A program made the translations under genes and the position numbers. Source: Chloroflexota bacterium (lineage in GTDB: Bacteria > Chloroflexota > Anaerolineae > Aggregatilineales > Phototrophicaceae). Taken from it: 64,000 nt of DNA. The stretch is taken from NCBI GenBank assembly GCA_020161935.1, contig JAIUNI010000011.1:124001-188000 (forward strand), read 5' to 3'. This document shows, in pieces, positions 50,606-59,660 of this stretch (position 1 is the first letter of the stretch; every line of letters begins with the position of its first letter). Below the pieces are notes generated by a model that saw only the letters and a list, made by a program, of their open reading frames with translations, was not told the origin of the DNA and ran no database searches.

Positions 50606-51094
50606 ATGCACTTGGATGCCATCAACCATCTTTATGACTATCACTTCGCCGAAAACCGCCTCACGTGGGAAAAGTACATCCTGCCCCTCACACAGGAGCA
50701 GTTCACCCAACCCGTAACCTACTCGGTCGGCTCAATCCGTAATCAAATCGTGCATCTCATGAATGTCGATGACATCTGGTTCAGCGCCCTGCGCGGCCTC
50801 GCCATCCCCGATTGGCTGGAGTTCGAGGCGTTCGCCGACCGCGCCACCATTCGCGCCTATTGGGATAACATCGAGAAAACCATGCGCGACTATCTTGCCA
50901 CCTTAAACGAGGAAACACTCGTGTCTAAACCCCTCGAAGGTGAGGATAAAGACCTGCGCGTCTGGCAGGTGCTGCATCAGGTCATCAACCACGGCACCGA
51001 CCACCGCGCCCAAATCCTGCATATCCTGCACGACCTCGGCATCAAAACCGTCTCGCAGGACTACATCTTTTACGTCTACGATCACTTGGTTTAA
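50606..51094 (+). CDS. DinB family protein
   Basis: A 162-residue four-helix-bundle protein. The His ligands lie in QIVHLMNVDDIW and INHGTDHRAQILHIL, with an N-terminal helix LYDYHFAENRLTWEK. Fold as in DinB/YfiT-like proteins, which often bind a metal and may act as bacillithiol- or other thiol-transferases. The ATG at 50606 is preferred to an in-frame extension that runs through the DUF1801 gene. Confidence 0.85.
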   Translation: MHLDAINHLYDYHFAENRLTWEKYILPLTQEQFTQPVTYSVGSIRNQIVHLMNVDDIWFSALRGLAIPDWLEFEAFADRATIRAYWDNIEKTMRDYLATLNEETLVSKPLEGEDKDLRVWQVLHQVINHGTDHRAQILHILHDLGIKTVSQDYIFYVYDHLV

Positions 51095-51748
51095 TGGCAA
51101 GAAGACCACTTTTGCCATTGCCGAAATCTATAGTGCCAAATTTGCCAATTGGCGGCCCACCGCCGCCGCCGCCGCCAACACTGCCACAAGAACGGCTGTC
51201 AGCGGACTACTGATTTGAGGCAGGGGATGGAGTCTGTAATTGCATTACTTTCATGGGTCTGCGGAGCTTGTTTAATGAGTTCGATTTCATGTAGGGAGGA
51301 GGCGTGCCTCATCCGCACCATCGACCACAAACAACGTCTTGTCGTAGGGACGAGATACATCTCGTCCGCATCACCGACCACAGATGTCGTTTTTTGTGTA
51401 AGGGGTAGGGAATGGACTCAGACCATTCCGCCGCCACTTTTAGGGTCGAACTATTTTTCTCGTAGCAGAGGGGTTGGGTTGGGGTTCTCACATCCGCATC
51501 ACAAACTGCACTGTGAAATTGACGAATTTGAAGAATTTTGTGCAGTTTCGGCGGCTCGCTCTCGTACATCCGCCGTCAAAAGGATGTTGTAACAACAGCA
51601 TCAACAGCATCAACAGCAACATTTTGAATGTTGATGCCGGAAATTCGCCCTGATGTCGTCGCAGACAACGCCGACTTCGCCGTCAATTCCGACAAAAGGT
51701 CTTTTGTATTGGACTGTCAACTGTTGACTGATAACTATCGACTATCAA
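51095..51748. repeat. 650-base gene-free region with family-3, family-4 and heptad repeats
   Basis: Three family-3 palindromes lie in a loose array (51295-51314, 51348-51367, 51409-51429) with related spacers (CACCATCGACCACA, CACCGACCACA). A GCGG...CCGC unit is at 51549-51575. Three CATCAACAG repeats are near 51593-51622, and a heptad-type string (AACTGTTGACTGATAACTATC) is at the right end. I see no coding frame. Confidence 0.65.
51295..51429. repeat. Array of three family-3 palindromes with different cores
   Basis: Cores: GGAGGAGGC/GCCTCATCC, GGACGAGA/TCTCGTCC and GGAATGG/CCATTCC. The first two have GTAGGG heads and the third GGTAGGG. The tail CACC(A/G)...ACCACA follows the first two. Confidence 0.65.
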
Positions 51749-52510
51749 CTAAATATTGCAGATCTCAAACGCCTGCTTCAGCGACGTAATCGGGTCGCCC
51801 AGCGGCACGAATTCCTGCCCGACGTACCCATCGTAACCGGTCGCGGCAATCGCCTGCATAATCGGTCGGTAGTTCAGCTCCTGCGTGTCGTCAATCTCGT
51901 TCCGCCCGGGGTTGCCCGCCGTGTGGTAATGGGCAAAGTATTGGTGGTTGTCCCGTATCGTGCGGATAACATCGCCTTCCATAATTTGCATGTGGTAGAT
52001 GTCATACAGCAGCTTCACCCGTGGCGAATCCACCATCTCGCAGACCTTTACGCCCCACGCCGTCCGGTCGCACTGGTAATCGGGATGGTCAACCTTGCTG
52101 TTCAGCAGTTCGATCACGAGGTTCACGCCCGCGTCCTCGGCGGTTTTCGCCACCCGCCCCAGCGTTTCCGCGCTGATCTCCGCACCCTCGTCGTCGGCTT
52201 GCCCATTGCGGTTGCCGCTGAAACAAACGAGGTTCGGGATGTTCCACTTGGCCGCGCTGGCGATGTTCGCGGTCAGTTCAGCCACAATCCGGTCGGCATT
52301 CTCGCGCCGGTTCAACCCGTCCGCCAGCGATTGGTGACCGCGTACCGAGGCAATCGCCAACCCGTGATCCTTGATAAGCTGGTAATCTTCCGGCTCGACC
52401 AGTTCAATCGCCGCGTAACCAATATCCGCCGCTGCCCGCACCAGCGCCTCCGGTGTCAGCTTGTTCGGGATAAAACACCACCACGAAATCGACTGCTTAA
52501 TAGCACCCAT
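51749..52510 (-). CDS. Hydroxypyruvate isomerase-like TIM-barrel protein
   Basis: A 253-residue AP-endonuclease-2 barrel. Likely metal ligands are Glu in LVIELLNSK, Asp and His in LLYDIYHMQ, and Glu in GYVGQEFVP. The start ISWWCF and the spacing resemble Hyi-type hydroxypyruvate isomerases. ATG 52510 has GGGAG upstream; the longer frame adds a hydrophobic stretch without family likeness. It follows another isomerase-like gene on the same strand. Confidence 0.82.
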   Translation of the reverse strand: MGAIKQSISWWCFIPNKLTPEALVRAAADIGYAAIELVEPEDYQLIKDHGLAIASVRGHQSLADGLNRRENADRIVAELTANIASAAKWNIPNLVCFSGNRNGQADDEGAEISAETLGRVAKTAEDAGVNLVIELLNSKVDHPDYQCDRTAWGVKVCEMVDSPRVKLLYDIYHMQIMEGDVIRTIRDNHQYFAHYHTAGNPGRNEIDDTQELNYRPIMQAIAATGYDGYVGQEFVPLGDPITSLKQAFEICNI

Positions 52511-52612
52511 GAAATATTCTGCTCCCGTTATCAAAATAAAAATCGAAAGACCTGACATAAATCAGGTGATACTATATTTAAACCAGTCGTGCAAAATTTT
52601 CACGCGCGTTCC

Positions 52613-52651
52613 CCGACGGGTCAGAGTACCCTTTAGGGTACTTCCCGTCGG
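52613..52651. repeat. Long stem-loop between the two isomerase-like genes
   Basis: CCGACGGG pairs with CCCGTCGG and GTACCC with GGGTAC, separated by small bulges, giving 14 pairs. No T-run follows on either strand. The adjoining GGCTTTAGCCTCTGGCGGC resembles a motif inside the MITE-like element at 31074-31094. Confidence 0.6.
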
Positions 52652-52711
52652 AATATGGAGCCGGACGGCTTTAGCCTCTGGCGGCATAAACCTGCCAAGT
52701 TTTTACCGTTC

Positions 52712-53500
52712 CTACACCAACTTCTCCCTTGCCCGTTTCGCCGCCCACAAACACACATCCCATAGGTTAGCTACCGGAACATTCGTGTGCGGCAGCGTAT
52801 GCAGGTACGGTTGCGGCCCATATTCCGGCGTGAAGGTCAGCATATCGTCGCCCCGCGCCGCGTGAGCATCCGCAATCGCCTGCCACTGAGCCTCGTGCCA
52901 CGCCAGTTGCGCCGCGTACTCCGGTGCCGAGGGATCAGGCACTTGCGGCCCTTCCTCGTACCCCACCCGCCCGTGGATATGTCGTGCGCGGTCGTTCGCC
53001 AGCGCCAGCGTTTCCGCTTGGTCAACCGGCAGCCGTTCGCAAACGTTCACCCAATGGCTGTAGTCCGCCGTAATGTGCAGGCCGGGGAATTCACGCAGGT
53101 AAGCCGCAGCCACCCACGGCGCGAATAGCAGCTTGCCGCGGTGCGTCTCTTGCATCACCGTTACGCCGATTTTGCGCTCGGCTTCCAGTGCTGCCTCAAC
53201 ATAGCGCTTGCCCTCATCAAGGCTCATCGCATCGAGGCCGCTTTGTACGTTGATCTTAACGGGGTTGTATTCACTGAAGGCTTGGAGAGTCGGCAGCAGT
53301 TCCTCGGCGGTCGCAATCGCCCCCGCCACGATCAGCCGCAGTTGGTACTGCTCCGCCAACCGCAGCACCAATTGCCGGTCGATCTCCACGCCCGACAGCC
53401 ACACTTCCGCGCCGTCGTAGCCAGCCGCCGCGATGCGCTCGAACTGCTGCTCCAGCCTGCCGTCCATGCCCCACAGGGCTTTATAAACTTGTATTTTCAT
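52712..53500 (-). CDS. Sugar phosphate isomerase/epimerase family protein
   Basis: A 262-residue TIM-barrel protein with metal-type residues Glu in VMQETHRG, Asp/His in ITADYSHW, His in IHGRVGYEEG and Glu in TPEYGPQPY. It belongs to the broad xylose-isomerase-like superfamily. It lies 47 bases downstream of recN and upstream of a second isomerase-like gene. Substrate unknown. Confidence 0.82.
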   Translation of the reverse strand: MKIQVYKALWGMDGRLEQQFERIAAAGYDGAEVWLSGVEIDRQLVLRLAEQYQLRLIVAGAIATAEELLPTLQAFSEYNPVKINVQSGLDAMSLDEGKRYVEAALEAERKIGVTVMQETHRGKLLFAPWVAAAYLREFPGLHITADYSHWVNVCERLPVDQAETLALANDRARHIHGRVGYEEGPQVPDPSAPEYAAQLAWHEAQWQAIADAHAARGDDMLTFTPEYGPQPYLHTLPHTNVPVANLWDVCLWAAKRAREKLV

Positions 53501-53547
53501 GCGGGTAAAATCACTTTCGGGTAGTCAAAAATACGCCGTTAGCGATT

Positions 53548-55323
53548 TTACCCTGCTTTATCGACTTTGAGTTTTTTAGCTTTGGGCTTGTTTTCTTCTT
53601 TGTAACTGTCCGCCTGCGCGAGGATTGATTGGGCACTCAGTTTGCCGCTCTCGCCTTCCGTCCCCAGCATCGCCGCCAGTTCGGTGATGCGCCGTTCTTC
53701 CTCATCCAGCGCCGAGACGATGGTCGAAGTCCGTTCGCCCTTCACCTGCTTGGTGACGTGGTAATGTTTATCGCCGTAACCCGCCAGTTGGGCAAGATGC
53801 GTGACCACCATCACCTGATGCGTCGCCGCCAGCGCCCACAGCTTCTCGCCGACCACGCTGCCTACACGCCCGCCGATACCCGTATCGATTTCGTCGAAGA
53901 TCAGTGTCGGGGTTTGGTCAGCATCCGCCAGCACCCGCTTCAGCGCCAGCATGATGCGTGCCGTTTCACCACCGGAAGCCACCTTCGCCAGCGGGCGCAG
54001 CGGTTCGCCGGGGTTCGCGCTCATCAGGAACTCGACCTCATCCACGCCGGTATGCGAGAAGGCATAGCGCTTCTCGCCGATGAAGCAGCCGTCAGGGTCA
54101 GGCGTGCGGTCAATCGACACCTCGAACTTGGCCTTTTCCATGCGGAGGTCAGCCAGTTCCGCCACGATCCGGTCGCCCATCTTTTTGCCGATAGCCACCC
54201 GTACCTTGCTCACCCGCTCGGCAACCTCACCGATCAGGTGCAGCAGCTTATCTTCTTCTGCGCGGAGTTCTTTCAGCCGTTCGTCGCTGTTACCGATGCT
54301 TTCCAGTTCCACACGGGCGCGGTCGGCATGTTCCAACACGGCTTCAATCGTCGCCCCGTAACGGCGGCGCAGCTTATTCACCAGCTCCAGCCGTTCCTCG
54401 ACCTCTTCCATCCGTTCCGGGTTATATTCCACGCGGTCGGCGTATTTCCGCAGCGTCAGCGCCAATTCCTCGGCCTGTTCCGCCAGTTCGTCCGCCAGTT
54501 CCGAGTCCTCTTTCATATCGGGGTCGATGTGGCTGAGTTTGCCCAGCAGCACCGAAACTTGCCCCAATTGGTCAACCGCCGATAACAACTCGCTGGTTTC
54601 GTCACCATGCAGCAGGGCATAGGCTTCAATCGTCAGGTTGGCGAGCTGCTCACTGTTGCCCATGCGTGTGCGCTCGGCGCGGAGGACATCCTCTTCGCCC
54701 GGTTGCAGGGCTGCCACGTCGATCTCCTCAACCTCACGACGCAGTTGGTCGGCGCGGCGTTTGAGCGCGGCTTCGTCTTCGGTCAGCCGTTTGATCTCAC
54801 GCCGGTTGGCGTTCACCTTATCGACCAGCGCACCCAATGCCAGCCGCATTTCCACCAGCTCGGCGTAGCGGTCGAGCAGGTCAATGTGCGACTTGGGGTT
54901 CAGCAGCGAGAGATGTTCGCTTTGCCCGTGTACGTCCACCAGCAGCGTAGCAATCGACTTCAACACGTCCGTGTTGGTCGTCACGCCGTTGATGCGGATG
55001 GTCGAGCGCCCGTTGCTCTTGACTTCACGCGCCAGCGTCACGTAATCGTCGCTGTCGCCTTCGATCTCCTCACGCTGGAGGATCGGCAGTACCTGCGCCT
55101 TGACCGTTTTGTTCAGGAAGAATGTACCTTCGACCACGGCCTTTTCCGCCCCGGCCCGCACAAACGAGCCGTCGGCTTTGCCACCGAGCAGCAAATCCAC
55201 CGCGTCAATGATGATGGATTTCCCCGCGCCGGTTTCACCCGTGATAACATTAAAACCGTTATCGAAAGTCAGTTCGAGCCGGTCAATAATTGCGAAATTT
55301 TGGATGCGGATTTCTTCAAGCAT
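53548..55323 (-). CDS. recN: DNA repair protein RecN
   Basis: A 591-residue SMC-like ATPase: Walker A GETGAGKS (30-37), a long helical coiled-coil middle (residues ~150-370), signature KVASGGETARIML and Walker B TLIFDEIDTGIGG. It tethers DNA ends during double-strand-break repair. The C-terminal lysine-rich tail (KPKAKKLKVDKAG) is unusual but short. Length matches the family. Confidence 0.95.
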   Translation of the reverse strand: MLEEIRIQNFAIIDRLELTFDNGFNVITGETGAGKSIIIDAVDLLLGGKADGSFVRAGAEKAVVEGTFFLNKTVKAQVLPILQREEIEGDSDDYVTLAREVKSNGRSTIRINGVTTNTDVLKSIATLLVDVHGQSEHLSLLNPKSHIDLLDRYAELVEMRLALGALVDKVNANRREIKRLTEDEAALKRRADQLRREVEEIDVAALQPGEEDVLRAERTRMGNSEQLANLTIEAYALLHGDETSELLSAVDQLGQVSVLLGKLSHIDPDMKEDSELADELAEQAEELALTLRKYADRVEYNPERMEEVEERLELVNKLRRRYGATIEAVLEHADRARVELESIGNSDERLKELRAEEDKLLHLIGEVAERVSKVRVAIGKKMGDRIVAELADLRMEKAKFEVSIDRTPDPDGCFIGEKRYAFSHTGVDEVEFLMSANPGEPLRPLAKVASGGETARIMLALKRVLADADQTPTLIFDEIDTGIGGRVGSVVGEKLWALAATHQVMVVTHLAQLAGYGDKHYHVTKQVKGERTSTIVSALDEEERRITELAAMLGTEGESGKLSAQSILAQADSYKEENKPKAKKLKVDKAG

Positions 55324-55461
55324 TTTTACCCATTGTTGCTATTTCAAGTTAGCAATCAAACCCTAGCATATCACATCTTTCTAACCTGATTATATAGCAC
55401 AAACGTTTCTCAGGCACGGGTAAAAAGGTTGGAGAATTCAAACCAAATCGCCCGAAAGATG

Positions 55462-55995
55462 CTACGCCCTCATTTTAAAGCGGCTGTAGGCGAAAAACGC
55501 CATGATGCCGACCAACAACAGCGGCCCGTAATTCCCCATCAAATACTGTCCCACAATCGAAAGCGGTGGGAATTCACCAAAAATGCTAATCAACGGGACG
55601 AGTGTGCCAATCAATCCACCGATGACAATCGATGCCGCCGCGATGGTTGCCGACTGACGACCGCGCCGCCGCTTGGTCAAGCGCAAACCTAACTCCGCGA
55701 TTCCCCCGCCTACGGGGATGGCGATGAAGATCAAAAACAACATCGGGATACCAATTTGCCCCACAATCGCGGTGGCAACCCCACTGAGGATAGCGCAGAC
55801 CGCCGCAATCACCACATAGTCATTTTGCCCCGCCGTAAAGAATTTGTCATCCTGCTGCCGGACGCACTGCTTGCAGCGGTAGCCGACCGGGGTCGAAACC
55901 ACGCAGTCCGGGCACATCAGGCGGTTACACTTGTTACAGCGCAGCGAGGTTTCGCGGTTCGGATGCACCTCACAATAGGTGAGTTGTTCGGACAT
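55462..55995 (-). CDS. B-box-type zinc-finger membrane protein
   Basis: A 177-residue protein. The N-terminal ~45 residues hold a treble of Cys/His pairs (CEVHP, CNKC, CPDCV, CKQC) like a B-box zinc finger. Three to four transmembrane segments follow (YVVIAAVCAILSGVATAIVG first). Such zinc-finger membrane proteins are common in Chloroflexota and Actinobacteria, often near rhomboid genes; the role is unknown. ATG 55995 follows a TTG codon. Confidence 0.75.
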   Translation of the reverse strand: MSEQLTYCEVHPNRETSLRCNKCNRLMCPDCVVSTPVGYRCKQCVRQQDDKFFTAGQNDYVVIAAVCAILSGVATAIVGQIGIPMLFLIFIAIPVGGGIAELGLRLTKRRRGRQSATIAAASIVIGGLIGTLVPLISIFGEFPPLSIVGQYLMGNYGPLLLVGIMAFFAYSRFKMRA

Positions 55996-56166
55996 CAATA
56001 TTTATCCTTGTTTAACTTCTAACATCTATATCAGCATAGCTTGTGGACGGTATATTTACCGTTAAAGTTTGCTAATACGCTGTTTAAACTCGGATACAAT
56101 AAGTAGTATAGCGTGAAAGTTTTTGGCTACGATAGCGAATGGTACGCGCCACTGAATTGAAGGCTT

Positions 56167-57282
56167 ATGAACACGTCTTTCGTCAATCGCTTCTTCCGTC
56201 CACATCGGCTCAGTTTCCTCATCATGATGGCTTTGCTAATGGGTCTATTCCCGCTTGCAGCGCAGGATGCCACCACTACCAACGCCCACGTCTGGGAAGT
56301 GTTTTTGCAGCGAGCGATTGGGGAGGGCGGCGCGGATCGGCTGTCGTTTGTGGATGTAGTAACCGGCGATGTGACGGAAACCGATGTAACGGGCGAGCGC
56401 TACACCCTCGCGGGAAACACCGTTCTCTACTACGACCGTTTTGCCAACCGCGTCATGCTGGCGTATCCTGATGGCGATGTCCGTGAACATCCTTTCATCC
56501 AGCCAACGACGAGCAGTCGCCGCGTCGATTGGCAGCTTTCAGCCGATGGCTCGAAAATCGCGTGGACGCTGACCGACGGCGTTTCCACCGCGCTGACGAC
56601 CATCACCAATGTTGCTAACATTGATGGCAGCGATGCCCGTATCGTGCTGTCGGATGAGCCGCGCAACGCCATCCGTCTGCTGCCGGTCGCCTTCAGTCCC
56701 GATGCTTCTACCTTATATATGGACTTTCAGCCAGACGGTTTTGCCGACTTCACCCCCATGCCCCAGTACGCCGGTTTAATTGGTGTCGATCTTGCCACCG
56801 CCTCGTGGGATTACCTGCCGGACGAACCCAGTTGCTTCTGCGGCGCGGGTTTCGGCAATGGCTATCTGCTGCGGTTGCGCGTATCATCGGATATTTCTGG
56901 CTTTGATGTGCATGTCTACAACTTGGCGGGTCAGGTCGCGGAGACCATTGCCGCCCAACCCCTTCGCGGTTATACACAGGCGGGTGATGTCGTCTTTTCG
57001 CCGGACGGTCATCTCGCGGTGTATGCCCTCGCGCAGGTGCAAAACTTCGGTCGCCCTGACCAATCGGTGCGTACTGTGTTCATGCTGGTTGACTTGGAAC
57101 AGAAAACCCAAACCGCCCTGACCGAACCCATCACCACCTTTGTCGAGCCGCATAGCTGGACGGAGAACAACAGCGCCCTGCTGCTCACCAGCCGCCAGCA
57201 AGACGGCACATGGAAGATCAACCTGAACGATGGCAAATTGACGCGCGTAGCTGATGCGACTTACTTAGGTACAGTGTATTAA
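56167..57282 (+). CDS. Secreted beta-propeller-like (TolB/WD40-type) protein
   Basis: A 371-residue exported protein: signal peptide to ~32 (LSFLIMMALLMGLFPLAAQ). Repeating blade-like units follow, with motifs such as WQLSADGSKIAWTL, VAFSPDASTLYMDF, VVFSPDGHLAVYAL and TSRQQDGTWKINL. The pattern fits a TolB/PD40-type propeller that binds a ligand or partner outside the membrane. Function unknown. Confidence 0.7.
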   Translation: MNTSFVNRFFRPHRLSFLIMMALLMGLFPLAAQDATTTNAHVWEVFLQRAIGEGGADRLSFVDVVTGDVTETDVTGERYTLAGNTVLYYDRFANRVMLAYPDGDVREHPFIQPTTSSRRVDWQLSADGSKIAWTLTDGVSTALTTITNVANIDGSDARIVLSDEPRNAIRLLPVAFSPDASTLYMDFQPDGFADFTPMPQYAGLIGVDLATASWDYLPDEPSCFCGAGFGNGYLLRLRVSSDISGFDVHVYNLAGQVAETIAAQPLRGYTQAGDVVFSPDGHLAVYALAQVQNFGRPDQSVRTVFMLVDLEQKTQTALTEPITTFVEPHSWTENNSALLLTSRQQDGTWKINLNDGKLTRVADATYLGTVY

Positions 57283-57470
57283 GGAAGTGTTCAGAGCGAA
57301 ATGAGGGAATTCACATTTGCTAACGAACCTTCATGACCAATGCACCACAGATCAATAACCTCAACGCTTCTGGTTTGACCGCGCTGAGATAAACCCTTAA
57401 AATAGGAAAGAGTATTTCATACAGATTGTTTATCCAATTCATCTGTTATCGCAAGTAGGGGAGGGGTGCC

Positions 57471-58697
57471 GTGGGTCGTTGGGCGAACAAATATGTTATT
57501 GGCCTCACGGGTAATATTGCCACCGGAAAAAGTGTTGTTCGCCAGATGCTGCAACATCTGGAAGCATATACCATCGATGCGGATAGTCTATCTCACCGGG
57601 CGATGGCTCCGGGTGCGCCTGCCTATAAGCCGATCATTGATACTTTCGGGCAATTTATTCTCGATGCAGATAAAAACATCAACCGTGCGATGTTAGGCGG
57701 GATTGTCTTCAATAATCCCGAAGCCCTCGCACGCTTGGAAGCGATTGTGCATCCCGTTGTGGGTGCAGCCATCAACGCGCTGGTCAGCCGCGCCCAGCAG
57801 CGTGTGGTGGTCGTCGAGGCCATCAAGCTGTTGGAAGGTGATCTCGGTCAAGCCGTTGATGAAGTCTGGGTAGTGGATGCCAGCCCCGAAAGCCAACTAA
57901 AGCGCTTGGTCGAACGCCGCAAGATGCCGGAGGCGGAAGCTCGCCAGCGCATCGCCGTGCAGAACGCGCAGTCGGACAAACTTTCAAAAGCTACTGTGGT
58001 CATCAAGAATGATGGCAACATCGAGGAGACGTGGAAGCAGGTACAGGCCGCCTTTGCCAATATCCAGCGCAAGCTGCAAGGCTTATCCGCTGCGCCCCCA
58101 CCCGCCGCGCCCGTTGTCCCTGCTGCACCTGCCGCGCCCGTTCAAGCGCCGCCCAAGCAAACACAGCGTTTGACACCGTTGGATGCCGCGCCAGCCGTCA
58201 GCATTAACGTATCGGTCAAGCGGGGTATGCCGACGAACGCCGAAGCGATTGCCAACTTCATCAACTCGGTTGCCAACCGCAACATCAACCGCATGGACAT
58301 CATGATGGCCTTCGGTCAAAAGAGTTATCTATTGGCGCAAGACCAAACCGACCGTGTGCTAGCCGTCATGGGTTGGCAGGTCGAAAACTTGATTACCCGC
58401 GTGGACGAGTTCTACCTCGCCAGCAGCATTCCGGCGAAACCGGTCGTGGAAAACCTGATCGTTTCCATTGAAGCCGCTTCCAAAGATCTGCAAAGTGAAG
58501 TCGCCTTCTTCTTCTTGCCGCAGGCGATTGCCGTCCAATTGGTCGATTCGTTCGAGCAAAAGGGCTACGAGGTCATGAGCGTCGAGCAGATCAAAATTCC
58601 AGCATGGCGCGAAGCCGTACAGGAAATCGTCAGCCAGCAAAAGGGTTCGGTCATCCTCGCCAAGAAATTGGGCGACCGTGTCCTCAAGCCGATTTAG
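57471..58697 (+). CDS. coaE: Dephospho-CoA kinase fused to an extra C-terminal domain
   Basis: A 408-residue protein starting at GTG, with AGGGGAGGGG upstream. Residues 1-205 are CoaE: P-loop GLTGNIATGKS (11-21), DADSLSHRAM, ARLEAIVHP and the lid RRKMPEAEARQRIA. The last step of CoA synthesis is thus assigned. A Pro/Ala-rich linker (207-243) leads to a ~165-residue C-terminal domain (RGMPTNAEAIANFIN, QKSYLLAQDQTDRVLAVMGW, FFFLPQAIAVQLVDSFEQKGY) that resembles an acetyltransferase (GNAT)-type fold by strand/helix order but lacks a clear signature. Typical CoaE is ~200 residues. Confidence 0.85.
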   Translation: MGRWANKYVIGLTGNIATGKSVVRQMLQHLEAYTIDADSLSHRAMAPGAPAYKPIIDTFGQFILDADKNINRAMLGGIVFNNPEALARLEAIVHPVVGAAINALVSRAQQRVVVVEAIKLLEGDLGQAVDEVWVVDASPESQLKRLVERRKMPEAEARQRIAVQNAQSDKLSKATVVIKNDGNIEETWKQVQAAFANIQRKLQGLSAAPPPAAPVVPAAPAAPVQAPPKQTQRLTPLDAAPAVSINVSVKRGMPTNAEAIANFINSVANRNINRMDIMMAFGQKSYLLAQDQTDRVLAVMGWQVENLITRVDEFYLASSIPAKPVVENLIVSIEAASKDLQSEVAFFFLPQAIAVQLVDSFEQKGYEVMSVEQIKIPAWREAVQEIVSQQKGSVILAKKLGDRVLKPI

Positions 58698-58728
58698 CCT
58701 GCTGGTTTGGTAAATAAGCTGTAAAGAG

Positions 58729-58752
58729 AAAAGGCGTAAACAACGCCTTTTT
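58729..58752 (+). terminator. Intrinsic terminator after coaE
   Basis: AAAAGGCG pairs with CGCCTTTT around a 7-base loop, ending in a T-run (TTTTT). About 30 bases after the stop. Confidence 0.85.
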
Positions 58753-58892
58753 GTTTGCGGACGTGGTATTTGTCGTGAATAGTTATTCTGACGTGTACAA
58801 ACTTATAAACCTTTACGGAATATTCTCGCATTAATGTTACAATGCGTGTATATTCATTACGAGATTATGACAAAACTGACGGAGTTTTCCTG

Positions 58893-59603
58893 ATGAACAA
58901 AACAAAAGTGCTTGTTGTTGAAGATGACGTTAACATTTGTAAATTGATTAATGACTATATGTCCGGGCATGGATACGAAGTCACCACCGTCATGGACGGA
59001 ACGGATGCTTTGGATTATATCCGTGAGCGCGGACTGCCGCATATCGCGTTGATTGATCTCGCGCTGCCGACCATGCACGGTTTTGAACTCAGCAGCCGCT
59101 TGAAGGCGATGGCGGATGTGCCGATCATCTTTGTGACTTCCACCAGCGATACCGACACCATCGTACAGGGGTTGCGCCGCTACGCCGAAGATTTTATCGT
59201 CAAGCCCTTTGAACTGCGCGAACTGGAAGCCCGTGTGCAGGCAGTATTAGCGCGTATGCCCAGTCTCGATTATGCTAGTGAGCCAGTGGTTCAGGTCGAT
59301 GAGCATCTTCAAGTTGATTTTGCCCACAATCGGCTGGTTTTGAACAGCAAGGTCTACAGCCTCACACCTACCGAATCGATTTTGCTGCATGTCCTCATGC
59401 GTAATGCAGGCCGCGTGGTCGAAAATCGCATGTTGATCGCGCGTGTGTGGCCGTCCGAGGATGTTTACGAGGATACGCTGCGTGTGCATATGCACCGTCT
59501 GCGCCGCAAGCTGGAGTCCGATTCGCATCATCCGCATTATATTCGTACCGAGCGCGGTATCGGGTATATGTTCACAGTGCGCCCGCCCGAAAATAAGGCG
59601 TAA
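58893..59603 (+). CDS. Response regulator, OmpR/PhoB family
   Basis: A 236-residue regulator: receiver domain with acid pair D11/D12, phospho-acceptor D55 in ALIDLALP, T83-type switch in VTSTSD and K104 in IVKPFE. A winged-helix DNA-binding domain (~140-230) follows, with RVHMHRLRRKLE as recognition helix. ATG 58893 has GGAG upstream; the longer frame begins in the promoter region. Pairs with the next gene. Confidence 0.92.
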   Translation: MNKTKVLVVEDDVNICKLINDYMSGHGYEVTTVMDGTDALDYIRERGLPHIALIDLALPTMHGFELSSRLKAMADVPIIFVTSTSDTDTIVQGLRRYAEDFIVKPFELRELEARVQAVLARMPSLDYASEPVVQVDEHLQVDFAHNRLVLNSKVYSLTPTESILLHVLMRNAGRVVENRMLIARVWPSEDVYEDTLRVHMHRLRRKLESDSHHPHYIRTERGIGYMFTVRPPENKA

Positions 59604-59660
59604 TGCCGTTCGTGAATAGGTTCGCTTATTTCGTCGTGTCCGTTAATCGATAGTTTGACC

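Noticed and set aside
57471..58697. CoaE extension as a sequencing frameshift joining two genes
   Set aside because: The frame is continuous through a normal-looking Pro/Ala linker and there is no internal start with a ribosome site near the junction; kept as a real fusion but flagged for checking.
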